64,000 nt of DNA from CAWKEY01 sp963848675 (GTDB lineage Bacteria > Pseudomonadota > Gammaproteobacteria > Methylococcales > Methylomonadaceae). Shown here in pieces: positions 34,125 through 42,592 of the stretch (position 1 is the first letter of the stretch; each line of letters opens with the position of its first letter). Below the pieces are notes generated by a model. The model saw only the letters and a list, made by a program, of their open reading frames with translations. It had not been told where the DNA came from and did not search any database. The stretch is taken from positions 310,001 through 374,000 of the forward strand of contig CAWKEY010000044.1 of NCBI GenBank assembly GCA_963848675.1, written 5' to 3'. A program made the position numbers and the translations under genes.

Positions 34125-34227
34125 TTGACAGGACACAAAGAATCGAAGTAACGTAATTAAAAGTCGCAAATAAGCTGACCGGACAACCGGAAGCCAGTGA
34201 GCTCGTGAGGGCCACTGGCTTTTTTTT
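34125..34227 (+). promoter_or_regulatory. Promoter plus 54-nt hairpin leader upstream of cysK-cysE (copy 1)
   Basis: TTGACA (34125-34130) and TAACGT (34149-34154) with an 18-nt spacer form a promoter. The leader element runs from 34174 to 34227. It starts GCTGACCGGACAACCGG (a 4-bp CCGG/CCGG hairpin), then GCCAGTG pairs with CACTGGC around an inner stem with a GTGA loop, and eight T follow. It ends 28 nt before cysK. The copy at 36438-36535 has the same layout with compensatory changes. It should act as an attenuator or riboswitch-like element. Confidence 0.72.
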
Positions 34228-34255
34228 GACCTGACATACACCTAGAAGGCAACAC

Positions 34256-35233
34256 ATGACACATTGGTATCCCGACAATTCACAATCCATAGGCAACACG
34301 CCGCTGGTGCGGCTTAATCGTATCGGCGAAGGAGCGCCGGTAACGCTGCTGGCAAAAATCGAAGGCCGCAATCCAGCATATTCGGTGAAATGCCGAATCG
34401 GCGCAGCCATGGTCAACGATGCCGAGCAACGCGGCTTGCTGGGCGCAGGCAAGGAGCTGATTGAACCAACCAGCGGCAACACCGGCATTGCGCTGGCCTT
34501 TGTTGCCGCCGCGCGCGGCATTCCGCTAACCTTGACCATGCCCGACACCATGAGTGTTGAACGCCGCAAATTATTGGTTGCTTTTGGCGCCAGGCTGGTG
34601 CTGACCGAAGGCGCCAAGGGCATGAAAGGCGCAATTGCCAAGGCCGAAGAAATCGTCGCCTCTGCGCCCGACCGCTACGTCCTCTTGCAACAGTTCAAAA
34701 ACCCCTCCAATCCACTGATTCACGAACAGACCACGGGGCCAGAAATTTGGGCCGATACCGACGGCGCTATCGATATTCTGGTATCGGGCGTTGGTACCGG
34801 CGGCACCATTACCGGTGTCTCGCGCTACATCAAACAAATCCAGGGCAAATCCATCGTCTCAATAGCGGTCGAGCCCGAAGCCAGTCCGGTATTGACCCAG
34901 CAGCGGGCCGGTCTGGAATTACAGCCGGGACCGCACAAGATTCAAGGCATAGGCGCGGGTTTTGTGCCGGATGTGCTGGATCTGTCCCTGGTCGATGAGA
35001 TTGAACAGGTCAGCAACGAAGAAGCGATAACCTATGCCCGGCGTCTGGCCCGCGAGGAAGGCATACTCGCCGGCATTTCTTGCGGTGCGGCAGTGGCTGT
35101 CGCTGTGCGGGTTGGCAAACGTCCGGAAAACGAAGGTAAAACCATCGTGGTGGTGCTGCCCGATTCCGGCGAGCGTTATTTGAGCACGGCCCTGTTCGAA
35201 GGACTCTTCGATGCTCAAGGTATCGGCGTATGA
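34256..35233 (+). CDS. cysK: Cysteine synthase (O-acetylserine sulfhydrylase)
   Basis: This 325-residue PLP enzyme joins O-acetylserine and sulfide to make cysteine. The PLP lysine lies in NPAYSVKCRIG (about K44), the substrate loop is PTSGNTGIAL, and the phosphate-binding loop is GVGTGGTITG. The C-terminal VVLPDSGERYLST is typical. The start follows an AGAAGG site. It overlaps cysE by 4 nt (ATGA), and the two products usually form the cysteine synthase complex. The leader just upstream suggests attenuation control. Confidence 0.95.
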   Translation: MTHWYPDNSQSIGNTPLVRLNRIGEGAPVTLLAKIEGRNPAYSVKCRIGAAMVNDAEQRGLLGAGKELIEPTSGNTGIALAFVAAARGIPLTLTMPDTMSVERRKLLVAFGARLVLTEGAKGMKGAIAKAEEIVASAPDRYVLLQQFKNPSNPLIHEQTTGPEIWADTDGAIDILVSGVGTGGTITGVSRYIKQIQGKSIVSIAVEPEASPVLTQQRAGLELQPGPHKIQGIGAGFVPDVLDLSLVDEIEQVSNEEAITYARRLAREEGILAGISCGAAVAVAVRVGKRPENEGKTIVVVLPDSGERYLSTALFEGLFDAQGIGV

Positions 35234-36162
35234 GTTTGAACAACAACGGTCAACATTGGGGGATCGAGGCGCTGGTTGCCGAACTGCGCGAGATTCGCTT
35301 GCGATCTCTGGAAAACCGCCAGCGCCGTGATCATCCGCCAAAACTGCCTTCGCGCAAGACTCTGGGTCATATCCTTGATAGTCTGGCTGGAGTGCTGTTT
35401 CCCAATCGCCTGGGTTTGCCTGGTCTCAACGATGAAGGAATCGATTATTTCGTCGGCCACACGCTGGATAGTTTGCTGCGAGAAATAAACAAGCAGATTG
35501 GCCTGGAATTGCAGTTTGTTGCCGAAGAACAAGGCCTCAAGATTGATAATACGCGCAGCCAGGCTATCGAGATTACCCGTGAGTTTGCCGCTCAGCTGCC
35601 TGCGGTCAGAACCTTGATCGACAGTGATATTCAGGCAGCTTACGAAGGCGATCCGGCGGCCAGAAGCGCGGACGAAGTACTGGCCTGTTATCCGGGCATT
35701 AACGCCATGATCCATCACCGCCTCGCACATCGCCTGTATCAATTGGGCGCCCCTTTGGTGGCGCGCATCATTACCGAACTCGCCCATTCCGCTACCGGCA
35801 TTGATATTCATCCGGGCGCGCAAATTGCCGACAGCTTTTTTATCGATCACGGCACCGGCGTGGTGATTGGTGAAACCGCGGTCATTGGCCGCCACGTCAG
35901 GCTCTATCAGGCCGTGACGCTGGGTGCTAAACGCTTTGATAAGGACGATAGCGGCATGCTCGTGAAAGGTAATGCCCGCCATCCGATTGTCGAGGACGAT
36001 GTGGTCATATATGCCGGCGCGACGATCTTAGGGCGCATCACCATTGGCCGGGGCTCCACCATTGGCGGCAACGTCTGGCTGACCCACAGCGTTCCGCCAG
36101 GCAGTCACATCAGCCAGGCGCAGGTACGCAGCGAGATGTTTGATGGCGGGGCAGGGATTTAA
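35230..36162 (+). CDS. cysE: Serine O-acetyltransferase (EpsC/CysE long form)
   Basis: This 310-residue enzyme makes O-acetylserine from serine and acetyl-CoA. An N-terminal helical domain (about 1-170) precedes the left-handed beta-helix with hexapeptide repeats (ATGIDIHPGAQIADSFFIDHGTGVVIGE, VVIYAGATILGRITIGRGSTIGGNVWL). Catalytic His lies in FIDHGTG. This longer form (EpsC type) is the one associated with family 2A encapsulin loci. The C-terminus ends MFDGGAGI, not the usual Ile tail that docks CysK, but a terminal Ile is present. The gene is coupled to cysK. Confidence 0.93.
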   Translation: MSLNNNGQHWGIEALVAELREIRLRSLENRQRRDHPPKLPSRKTLGHILDSLAGVLFPNRLGLPGLNDEGIDYFVGHTLDSLLREINKQIGLELQFVAEEQGLKIDNTRSQAIEITREFAAQLPAVRTLIDSDIQAAYEGDPAARSADEVLACYPGINAMIHHRLAHRLYQLGAPLVARIITELAHSATGIDIHPGAQIADSFFIDHGTGVVIGETAVIGRHVRLYQAVTLGAKRFDKDDSGMLVKGNARHPIVEDDVVIYAGATILGRITIGRGSTIGGNVWLTHSVPPGSHISQAQVRSEMFDGGAGI

Positions 36163-36437
36163 AAAGGCCATATTCAAGGCGCGCCCATGCTGTATTGCAT
36201 CTTGAGCCTTGGATTCTGAATCCGGATAGATAAAGGAGACATTGAAAATCGAAAAATATCGTATGGCTAGCCATGAATACCGATGCTTCATGTTTGCTTT
36301 TTATAAAGCATAGAAAATCAATGGCTTAAAAAAGAATATCACTATCAGCTATCCGCCGACGTGTGTATAAATGATATTTTTGGATAAACCATTCTAATTT
36401 TGACATAAACCAGCAGGCAACCCGGTTTTTCCGGGCC
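36163..36437. other. Intergenic stretch, no gene seen
   Basis: This 275-nt AT-rich sequence between cysE and the second leader has no convincing reading frame, start signal or terminator. A small hairpin (cccggtttttccggg) lies at 36421-36435, just before the -35 box of copy 2. Confidence 0.5.
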
Positions 36438-36535
36438 TTGACAGAAACCAGCCAGACCAAGTATCGTTACCAATGTCACCAGCTGACCGGACAACCGGAA
36501 GCCAATGAGCCCGCAAAGGCCATTGGCTTTTTTTT
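36438..36535 (+). promoter_or_regulatory. Promoter plus 54-nt hairpin leader upstream of the encapsulin operon (copy 2)
   Basis: TTGACA (36438-36443) and TATCGT (36462-36467) have the same 18-nt spacer as copy 1. The 54-nt element (36482-36535) is about 87% identical to copy 1. The first 23 nt and the eight-T tail are identical. The stem pair G-C of copy 1 is A-T here (GCCAATG/CATTGGC), and the loop changes from GTGA to GCAA, both GNRA. The encapsulin gene starts 151 nt downstream. Confidence 0.72.
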
Positions 36536-36686
36536 GGCCTGAAGAAAACCAAAAAGAATAGGAATACGGCAGTTGGTATCCCGAAAATTTGTAAGCGGAC
36601 TTGTCCAGCCAAGTAGCTGAGGCAAAGCAGATTCAACAACCCGATACAAAACTACAACCACTCACTTAATAACAGGAAAACTTACC

Positions 36687-37619
36687 ATGTCAGACATTCA
36701 TGAAGGCCAATCCCATACCGCATTAGGCGATGTCGCCGCGCGTACACTAGCGAATGCCACCAAAACCGTCCCCATGTTATCAACCATCACTCCACGGTGG
36801 TTGGTTCATCTGCTGCCCTGGACACCGCTTGAGGCTGGTATTTATCGAGTCAACAAAGTCAAGAATGAAAAAGAGCTCCATGTTGATTGCTCCAGTCTTG
36901 ATGAAAAAGAACTGCCGCAAACATTTGCAGATTACGAAGAATGGGGCCGTGAGTACCGCTTGAATGCGGTTAATACCACACTCGACGTACATACACGTAT
37001 TGCCGATTTATATAGCAGCCCGCATAACCAAATCCATGAACAGCTGCGTTTGACCATCGAAACCATTAAGGAACGCCAGGAAAGCGAGCTGATTAACAAT
37101 GCCGAATATGGCTTGCTGAATAACGTAGCGCCAGCGCAGAAAATACAGCCGGTTAAGGGCGGCACCGGCGCGCCCACGCCCGATGATCTCGATGAACTGA
37201 TTTCTCGCGTCTGGAAAGAACCCGCGTTTTTCCTCGCCCATCCGCAGACAATTGCAGCGTTCGGACGTGAATGCACCTACCGTGGCGTGCCACCTGCTAT
37301 CGTTACTCTGTTCGGTTCGCAGTTTTTGACCTGGCGCGGACTGCCCTTGATCCCCTCTGACAAGGTCAGAGTTACCAATGGTAAAAGCAGCATTTTGCTG
37401 TTACGCACCGGCGAAGCTCGTCAAGGCGTGGTCGGTCTTTACCAGCCAAACCTGACCGGCGAACTGAGCATGGGCCTTTCAGTCCGTTTCATGGGCATCA
37501 ATCACAAAGCGATCGCCTCTTATCTCATCTCGCTGTATTGCTCGCTGGCGGTGTTGACTGATGATGCGCTCGGGGTTCTCGAGAATGTCGAAGTGGGCAA
37601 ATATCATGAATACAAGTGA
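36687..37619 (+). CDS. Family 2A encapsulin shell protein
   Basis: This 310-residue HK97-fold shell protein is of the family 2A (SrpI-like) encapsulins. The N-arm is followed by RWLVHLLPWTPLEAGIYRVNKV, the P-domain and E-loop region NNAEYGLLNNVAPAQKIQP, and the A-domain EPAFFLAHPQTIAAFGRECTYRG and LRTGEARQGVVGLYQPNLTG. No signal peptide or tail genes are present, so this is not a phage capsid. The cargo gene overlaps it by 14 nt. The shell should sequester a cysteine desulfurase and its persulfide chemistry. It lies next to cysK-cysE, as in known family 2A loci. Confidence 0.9.
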   Translation: MSDIHEGQSHTALGDVAARTLANATKTVPMLSTITPRWLVHLLPWTPLEAGIYRVNKVKNEKELHVDCSSLDEKELPQTFADYEEWGREYRLNAVNTTLDVHTRIADLYSSPHNQIHEQLRLTIETIKERQESELINNAEYGLLNNVAPAQKIQPVKGGTGAPTPDDLDELISRVWKEPAFFLAHPQTIAAFGRECTYRGVPPAIVTLFGSQFLTWRGLPLIPSDKVRVTNGKSSILLLRTGEARQGVVGLYQPNLTGELSMGLSVRFMGINHKAIASYLISLYCSLAVLTDDALGVLENVEVGKYHEYK

Positions 37620-40182
37620 ACTCGATAAATCCAATTTAGCGCAACAAGGTTTTACGGAAACTTCAGCGATCGCATCGCTGCCTGATGTCGATCAACTGAC
37701 TAAACTGGCCAATGAGCTGTTTTCAGCGCTGCCCTGCGATGGTTCCAGACTCGGTATTGCCGCTTCGGCAATACCGGGCGGCGTGGCTTCACCGTTGGCC
37801 GGCTTTGATAAAGCCGGAGTGACAGCTATTGCACCGCAAGCTTCGGGTCTACCGGGAGAAGCGGAGTTGCGACAGTTGTTTGCGCCGCACAGCAATCCGT
37901 CTTTCGAGCGTGTTCCTCACCACTTGGATACCGGGCCTGTTTTGGGTAATCCGTCTTCAGCGGCAACAGGCGGTTTGACGTCATCTGTGGCAGGTCTGGA
38001 CAAGGCTGTGCTGGCGGGTATTTTCAGGCACGACTTTGGTCTGCCTGGAGAAGCCGAATTGCAAAAGCTGCTGGTTTCGCGCACGCCTTCCGGAAACCAC
38101 ATGCCTGGCGGTTTTGACGTCGGTTCATTTCCTGACAGTCCCACTTCGGTGACGGCACAGGAAGCGACGGCTGAAGCGTTGGCGGCTAGCGACAAAGCAG
38201 TGGTGGAAGCGGCTATTTCACCACAGGTCTTTGAGGCGGAGTTGCAAAAACTTTTCGCTGCCGATGCTGCGGCTACCGGAAGGATTCCGAAAAGCGCGGC
38301 GGGCGGTTCGATTTCGGGCATTCCCAGTTCGCCGCCAACGCCCGGTTTGACGGCCCCCCTGAGTGACGCGGAGGCTTCATTGCCGGCAGTTCCTTCAGTT
38401 CCTTCGTCCCAGACCTATGGTCTTCCGGGCGAAGCGGAGCTGCAAAAGTTACAGGCTATGCAGCCGACTTCCGGAAGCATCATTCCCGCAAGTGTTGATG
38501 CGGGGTCGATTCCTGCTTTTCCGTCATCCTTAACGGTTCAGGAATTGACGCCTGAATCATTGGCAGATAGCGGTAATTCATTGGAAGCAGTGATTTCACC
38601 GGAGGTTTTTGAAGCGGAATTGCAAAAACTTTTCGCTGCCAATACAACCGCTGCTGAGAGTATTCCGACAAGTCCGGCGGACATTTCAAGTCCCGTCCTG
38701 CCGTCTTCGACGGCAACGCCTGGTTTGAACGGCTCCCGGGCTGGTCTGGACCCTGCATTGATTGCTGGTCTATCGCCTGATGTCTATGGACTGCCGGGCG
38801 AAGCGGAGTTGCTTAAGTTTTTCGCGTCGTTTACGCCGCCTTCCGGAGATACACCAGAAAGTGTCGTGCCGGGTTCATCATTTTATTTTCTTGATGAAGT
38901 GAAAACCGGGGGCTTTAATGCGCATGCGCCATCCCTGGGTTCTGCGCATCCGCCTTTTGATGTCCATCTGCTGCGACGGGATTTTCCGATACTTAAAGAG
39001 CGCGTCAACGGTTACCCCTTAGCCTGGCTGGATAATGCGGCGACGACCCAAAAGCCACAGGTGGTGATTGATAGGCTTTCGTACTTCTACGAGCACGAGA
39101 ATTCCAACGTTCATCGGGCCGCGCACGAACTGGCGGCGAGAGCTACCGATGCGTATGAAAAAGCCCGTGATACGGTGGCGAAGTTTTTAAATGCGCCTTC
39201 TGCGCAAGATATTATTTTTGTCCGTGGCACGACCGAGGGCATTAATCTGGTTGCGCAAAGCTGGGGACGGCAAAATCTCGTTGCGGGTGATGAGATCGTT
39301 ATCACTTGGCTTGAACACCACGCCAATATCGTGCCGTGGCAACAACTGAGTGAAGTGACGGGGGCGAAGTTACGCGTTGTGCCGGTTGATGATAGCGGGC
39401 AGGTGTTACTCGGTGAATTTCAGAAATTGCTGAACTCACGCACTAAACTGGTATCGTTCACGCATGTGTCCAACGCACTCGGCACGGTAACGCCGGCGCA
39501 GGAAATCATCGCCATGGCTCATCGTGTCGGCGCTCGTGTGTTGCTGGATGCCGCTCAATCCGTTTCGCATTTACAGGTCGATGTACAGGCGCTGGATTGT
39601 GACTGGTGTGTATTTTCCGGGCACAAGATATTCGGACCAACGGGTATTGGCGCTGTGTATGGCAAAGCAGAGGTGCTTGAGTCCATGCCTCCTTGGCAGG
39701 GCGGCGGCAACATGATAGAAGATGTAACATTTGAAAAAACTGTCTATCAACACCCTCCTACACGCTTTGAAGCCGGTACCGGCAATATTGCGGATGCTGT
39801 GGGATTGGGTGCGGCGCTTGAGTACCTGACCAAAATCGGTATCCATAATGTCGCGCGTTATGAGCACGAGTTGCTGGTTTATGCGATGGAGGCGCTCAGG
39901 AGCATCCCCGGCTTGCGTTTGATCGGCACTGCCGCGGAAAAAACCAGCGTGTTATCGTTTGTGCTGGCAGGACATAGCAATCAGGATATTGGTGTTGCTT
40001 TGAACAAGGTGGGTATTGCCGTGCGTACCGGCCACCATTGCGCACAGCCTATCTTGCGCCGTTTTGGTCTGGAAAGCACGGTGCGTCCTTCGCTGGCGTT
40101 TTACAATACTTACGATGAAATCGATCGATTGGTCGGTGTGGTCAAGAAGCTGCACAGCAGCCAACGCAGTTTTTCCGTTTAA
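37606..40182 (+). CDS. SufS-like cysteine desulfurase, encapsulin cargo with repeat domain
   Basis: This 858-residue cargo has a 450-residue disordered extension and a SufS-like catalytic domain (about 450-858). The extension starts with the targeting-type motif LTKLANELFS (31-40). Six units follow, spaced 60-66 residues: GLPGEAEL at 81, 145, 272 and 395, and FEAELQKLF at 209 and 335. A SSFYFLDE motif (424-431) ends it. The PLP Lys is K674 (SGHKIFGP) and the catalytic Cys is C812 (RTGHHCAQP). It removes sulfur from cysteine, giving alanine and a persulfide. ATG 37606 sits inside the shell gene. Extension motifs match the family 2A cargo type; the repeat number is unusual. Confidence 0.9.
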   Translation: MNTSELDKSNLAQQGFTETSAIASLPDVDQLTKLANELFSALPCDGSRLGIAASAIPGGVASPLAGFDKAGVTAIAPQASGLPGEAELRQLFAPHSNPSFERVPHHLDTGPVLGNPSSAATGGLTSSVAGLDKAVLAGIFRHDFGLPGEAELQKLLVSRTPSGNHMPGGFDVGSFPDSPTSVTAQEATAEALAASDKAVVEAAISPQVFEAELQKLFAADAAATGRIPKSAAGGSISGIPSSPPTPGLTAPLSDAEASLPAVPSVPSSQTYGLPGEAELQKLQAMQPTSGSIIPASVDAGSIPAFPSSLTVQELTPESLADSGNSLEAVISPEVFEAELQKLFAANTTAAESIPTSPADISSPVLPSSTATPGLNGSRAGLDPALIAGLSPDVYGLPGEAELLKFFASFTPPSGDTPESVVPGSSFYFLDEVKTGGFNAHAPSLGSAHPPFDVHLLRRDFPILKERVNGYPLAWLDNAATTQKPQVVIDRLSYFYEHENSNVHRAAHELAARATDAYEKARDTVAKFLNAPSAQDIIFVRGTTEGINLVAQSWGRQNLVAGDEIVITWLEHHANIVPWQQLSEVTGAKLRVVPVDDSGQVLLGEFQKLLNSRTKLVSFTHVSNALGTVTPAQEIIAMAHRVGARVLLDAAQSVSHLQVDVQALDCDWCVFSGHKIFGPTGIGAVYGKAEVLESMPPWQGGGNMIEDVTFEKTVYQHPPTRFEAGTGNIADAVGLGAALEYLTKIGIHNVARYEHELLVYAMEALRSIPGLRLIGTAAEKTSVLSFVLAGHSNQDIGVALNKVGIAVRTGHHCAQPILRRFGLESTVRPSLAFYNTYDEIDRLVGVVKKLHSSQRSFSV

Positions 40183-40187
40183 CCCTT

Positions 40188-40230
40188 GCCCTGTTCCTTT
40201 CCGTATTTGTAAAGCGGGAAGGAACAGGGC
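40188..40230 (+). terminator. Long stem-loop after the desulfurase gene
   Basis: GCCCTGTTCCTTTCCG (40188-40203) pairs with CGGGAAGGAACAGGGC (40215-40230), 16 pairs including one G-T, across an 11-nt loop. Only a weak T stretch follows (aattattt). It probably ends the encapsulin operon. Confidence 0.65.
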
Positions 40231-40701
40231 AATTATTTGGCGCTAAACGCCGGCTATTCAGCGTGTCGAATACCAAGCAAGTAATGGTAATAAGGGCTTT
40301 AGCCGCGGCCTTCCTGGCCTACTTTTGCCGCCCTGGCAATTAACAATGGCATTAGTCAAGTAAGCCTTGTTCATCCTCCTCTCGCTTGGCGAGTCTTTGT
40401 AAGTATAATAACTGTACTGTTCGTACTCATCCTCCTGTTTTCGATTAAAACCAGTTTGCCGTGGCAAAGCTGCAGTTTTTGTCATTGATATGCCAGGGAT
40501 CAATATCCAATTTACAAAAAGATTTTTTCATGGAACGTAGCTCACATGAACCCTGTCAACAGGGTTTATTCTATGCCTGTATCAGCTTCCGCATACGTAA
40601 CATTAGTTACCAAGTAAAAATCATCTTTCTATGATGGATATAGATTTTAATCAGACGGCTTCTAACTTTAGCAACAAGGTGTCACAAACCAGGATAACTT
40701 A
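40231..40701. other. Non-coding stretch before the ABC exporter genes
   Basis: This 471-nt region has no recognisable gene; an 81-codon minus-strand frame (40258-40503) shows no motif. It contains the palindrome at 40549 and presumably the exporter promoter. Two short purine/pyrimidine repeats (catcctcct at 40374 and 40428) are of no obvious meaning. Confidence 0.45.
40549..40566. promoter_or_regulatory. 18-bp palindrome, possible operator
   Basis: AACCCTGTCAACAGGGTT reads the same on both strands except at its two central bases. It lies 136 bp before the exporter permease gene. The length fits a repressor site; a short hairpin is the other reading. Confidence 0.35.
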
Positions 40702-41862
40702 ATGAATTACATTGCTTTGAAGATGCTCATGGGGGATCGGGGAAAATATTTGGGTATCGTCCTGGGCTTGACCTTTGCATCATTGATCATGACCCAGCAA
40801 CCGGCTATTTTTGTCGGACTGATGGCGCGCTCGTTCAGTTTTATATCTGATGTCGGACAGCCGGACATCTGGGTCATGGATCCCAAGGTGCAATTCGTTG
40901 ACGACGTCAAACCCTTGCAGGACACTCAACTTTACCGGGTACGAGGAGTTGAAGGCGTCGATTGGGCCATGCCACTCTATAAAGGTATGATCAAGGCCCG
41001 TCTTTATGACGGCACATTTCAGACCTGTAATGTCATCGGACTGGACGATACCACGCTGATTGGCGGGCCGCCGGTTATGCTTAAAGGCAAGCTTGAAGAT
41101 TTGCGCCGCAGCGACGGTGTGATTGTCGATATTGACGGTGCCAGGGACAAACTGGCGAAGAAGCCGGCGGCTCCCGGCGGCAAACCGCTACCGTTGGATA
41201 TTGGCGATACCCTGGAATTGAACGATCGTCGTGCGGTGGTCGTGGGAATCGCCAAAAACACCCGGACATTTCAATCGCAACCGGTGGTTTATACCACCTA
41301 TTCCAGAGCCATGCTGTATGCCCCCAGAGAACGCAAATTACTGTCGTTTGTGCTGGTTAAAGCCAAACCGGGTGAAGATGTTGTCGGACTGGTGCAGCGC
41401 ATCCGTAATACCACTGGGCTGGCTGCTTACACGCAGACTGAATTCAAAAACCTGACCGTCAATTATTTCCTAAAAAACACCGGCATTCCGATCAACTTCG
41501 GGATTTCGGTGCTGTTGGGCTTCATAGTCGGTGCGGCGATTGCCGGCCAGACTTTCTACAACTTTACCCTGGAAAATCTGCGCCAGTTCGGCGTATTAAA
41601 AGCCATGGGCACCAGCAACTGGGTCTTGTTACGCATGATTATGCTGCAGGCGGTGCTGGTCGGCAGCATTGGTTATGGCCTGGGCGTGGGACTAACAGCA
41701 TTGTTCGGTTACGCGATGCGCAATACCATTCTGGCCTTCAAATTTCCCTGGCAGCTGTTAGTGTTCAGTGCCGCAGGTGTTACCTTGATTGTAATTTTTG
41801 CGGCTTTGATCAGCATTCGCAAAGTTATCAAGCTGGAACCGGCGGTGGTGTTCAAAGGCTAA
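40702..41862 (+). CDS. ABC exporter permease, DevC/MacB-type (FtsX domain)
   Basis: This 386-residue inner-membrane protein has one membrane helix near residues 18-38 (LGIVLGLTFASLIMTQQPAIF), a periplasmic domain (about 50-270) and three C-terminal helices (ISVLLGFIVGAAIAGQTFY, MIMLQAVLVGSIGYGLGVGL, LLVFSAAGVTLIVIFAALI). This is the FtsX/DevC layout. It should work with the ATPase and fusion protein encoded next to export a lipid-like or other hydrophobic molecule. The substrate is not indicated. The ATPase gene starts 2 nt after its stop. Confidence 0.88.
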   Translation: MNYIALKMLMGDRGKYLGIVLGLTFASLIMTQQPAIFVGLMARSFSFISDVGQPDIWVMDPKVQFVDDVKPLQDTQLYRVRGVEGVDWAMPLYKGMIKARLYDGTFQTCNVIGLDDTTLIGGPPVMLKGKLEDLRRSDGVIVDIDGARDKLAKKPAAPGGKPLPLDIGDTLELNDRRAVVVGIAKNTRTFQSQPVVYTTYSRAMLYAPRERKLLSFVLVKAKPGEDVVGLVQRIRNTTGLAAYTQTEFKNLTVNYFLKNTGIPINFGISVLLGFIVGAAIAGQTFYNFTLENLRQFGVLKAMGTSNWVLLRMIMLQAVLVGSIGYGLGVGLTALFGYAMRNTILAFKFPWQLLVFSAAGVTLIVIFAALISIRKVIKLEPAVVFKG

Positions 41863-41864
41863 TC

Positions 41865-42572
41865 ATGACAACTTCAGCATTAGCGGTTAAATGCCGGCAA
41901 CTGGTTAAAAGCTATGACACCGGCAGCCAGAAAATTACCGCCCTGCAGGGCATTGATCTGGATATTCACATGGGCGAACTGATGATGCTGGTCGGGCCGT
42001 CGGGTTGCGGAAAAACGACGCTGATTTCGGTGATCGCGGGCATACTCGATCAGGACTCTGGGCAATGCGATGTCTTTGGTGTTAATTGGCTGCATTTAAA
42101 TAGCAAAGACAAACTTCTGTTCCGTGCACAAAATATTGGTTTTGTGTTCCAGGCCTATAATCTTTTGCCATCGCTTAATGCTGCAGAAAATGTTGCTGTG
42201 CCGTTAATCATAAACGGTATGAAGCGCCTGCCTGCGGTTCGGAAGGCGGTTGAACTGCTGGAAAAAGTCGGCCTGGCCGCACGCGCCGACGCTCTGCCAA
42301 GCCAGCTTTCCGGCGGGCAGCAGCAGCGGGTCGCTATTGCCCGTTCGCTGGTGCACAATCCCAGACTGATCGTCTGCGATGAACCTACCAGCGCTCTTGA
42401 TCATCAAACCGGCAGCCATGTCATTGAACTGCTCAAATCGGTAGCGGTGGATAGTGGCAGGGCATTGGTGATTGTGACCCATGACGCGCGCATCTTCGAA
42501 TATGCTGACCGTATCGCACAGATGGATGATGGCCGCATTGAAAGCGTCGTTGCTACGCATGCAAAACTCTGA
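41865..42572 (+). CDS. ABC exporter ATPase, DevA/LolD-type
   Basis: This 235-residue ATPase has Walker A GPSGCGKTT, Q-loop FVFQAYNLLPSLNA, signature LSGGQQQRVAIARSLV, Walker B LIVCDEPTSALD and switch His VTHDARIFEYA. The sequence around YNLLPSLNAAENV is typical of the LolD/MacB/DevA class that drives exporters with FtsX permeases. It belongs to a four-gene operon with permease, fusion protein and outer-membrane factor. All motifs are intact. Confidence 0.93.
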   Translation: MTTSALAVKCRQLVKSYDTGSQKITALQGIDLDIHMGELMMLVGPSGCGKTTLISVIAGILDQDSGQCDVFGVNWLHLNSKDKLLFRAQNIGFVFQAYNLLPSLNAAENVAVPLIINGMKRLPAVRKAVELLEKVGLAARADALPSQLSGGQQQRVAIARSLVHNPRLIVCDEPTSALDHQTGSHVIELLKSVAVDSGRALVIVTHDARIFEYADRIAQMDDGRIESVVATHAKL

Positions 42573-42592
42573 ATTCAATAAGGAAGCCGATA

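Noticed and set aside
34105..34641. 178-codon minus-strand frame covering the cysK leader
   Set aside because: Runs antisense through cysK and through the hairpin leader; no domain similarity.
36687..37619. Reading the encapsulin as a prophage capsid
   Set aside because: No terminase, portal or tail genes are near, and the overlapping cysteine desulfurase with cargo motifs fits a family 2A encapsulin.
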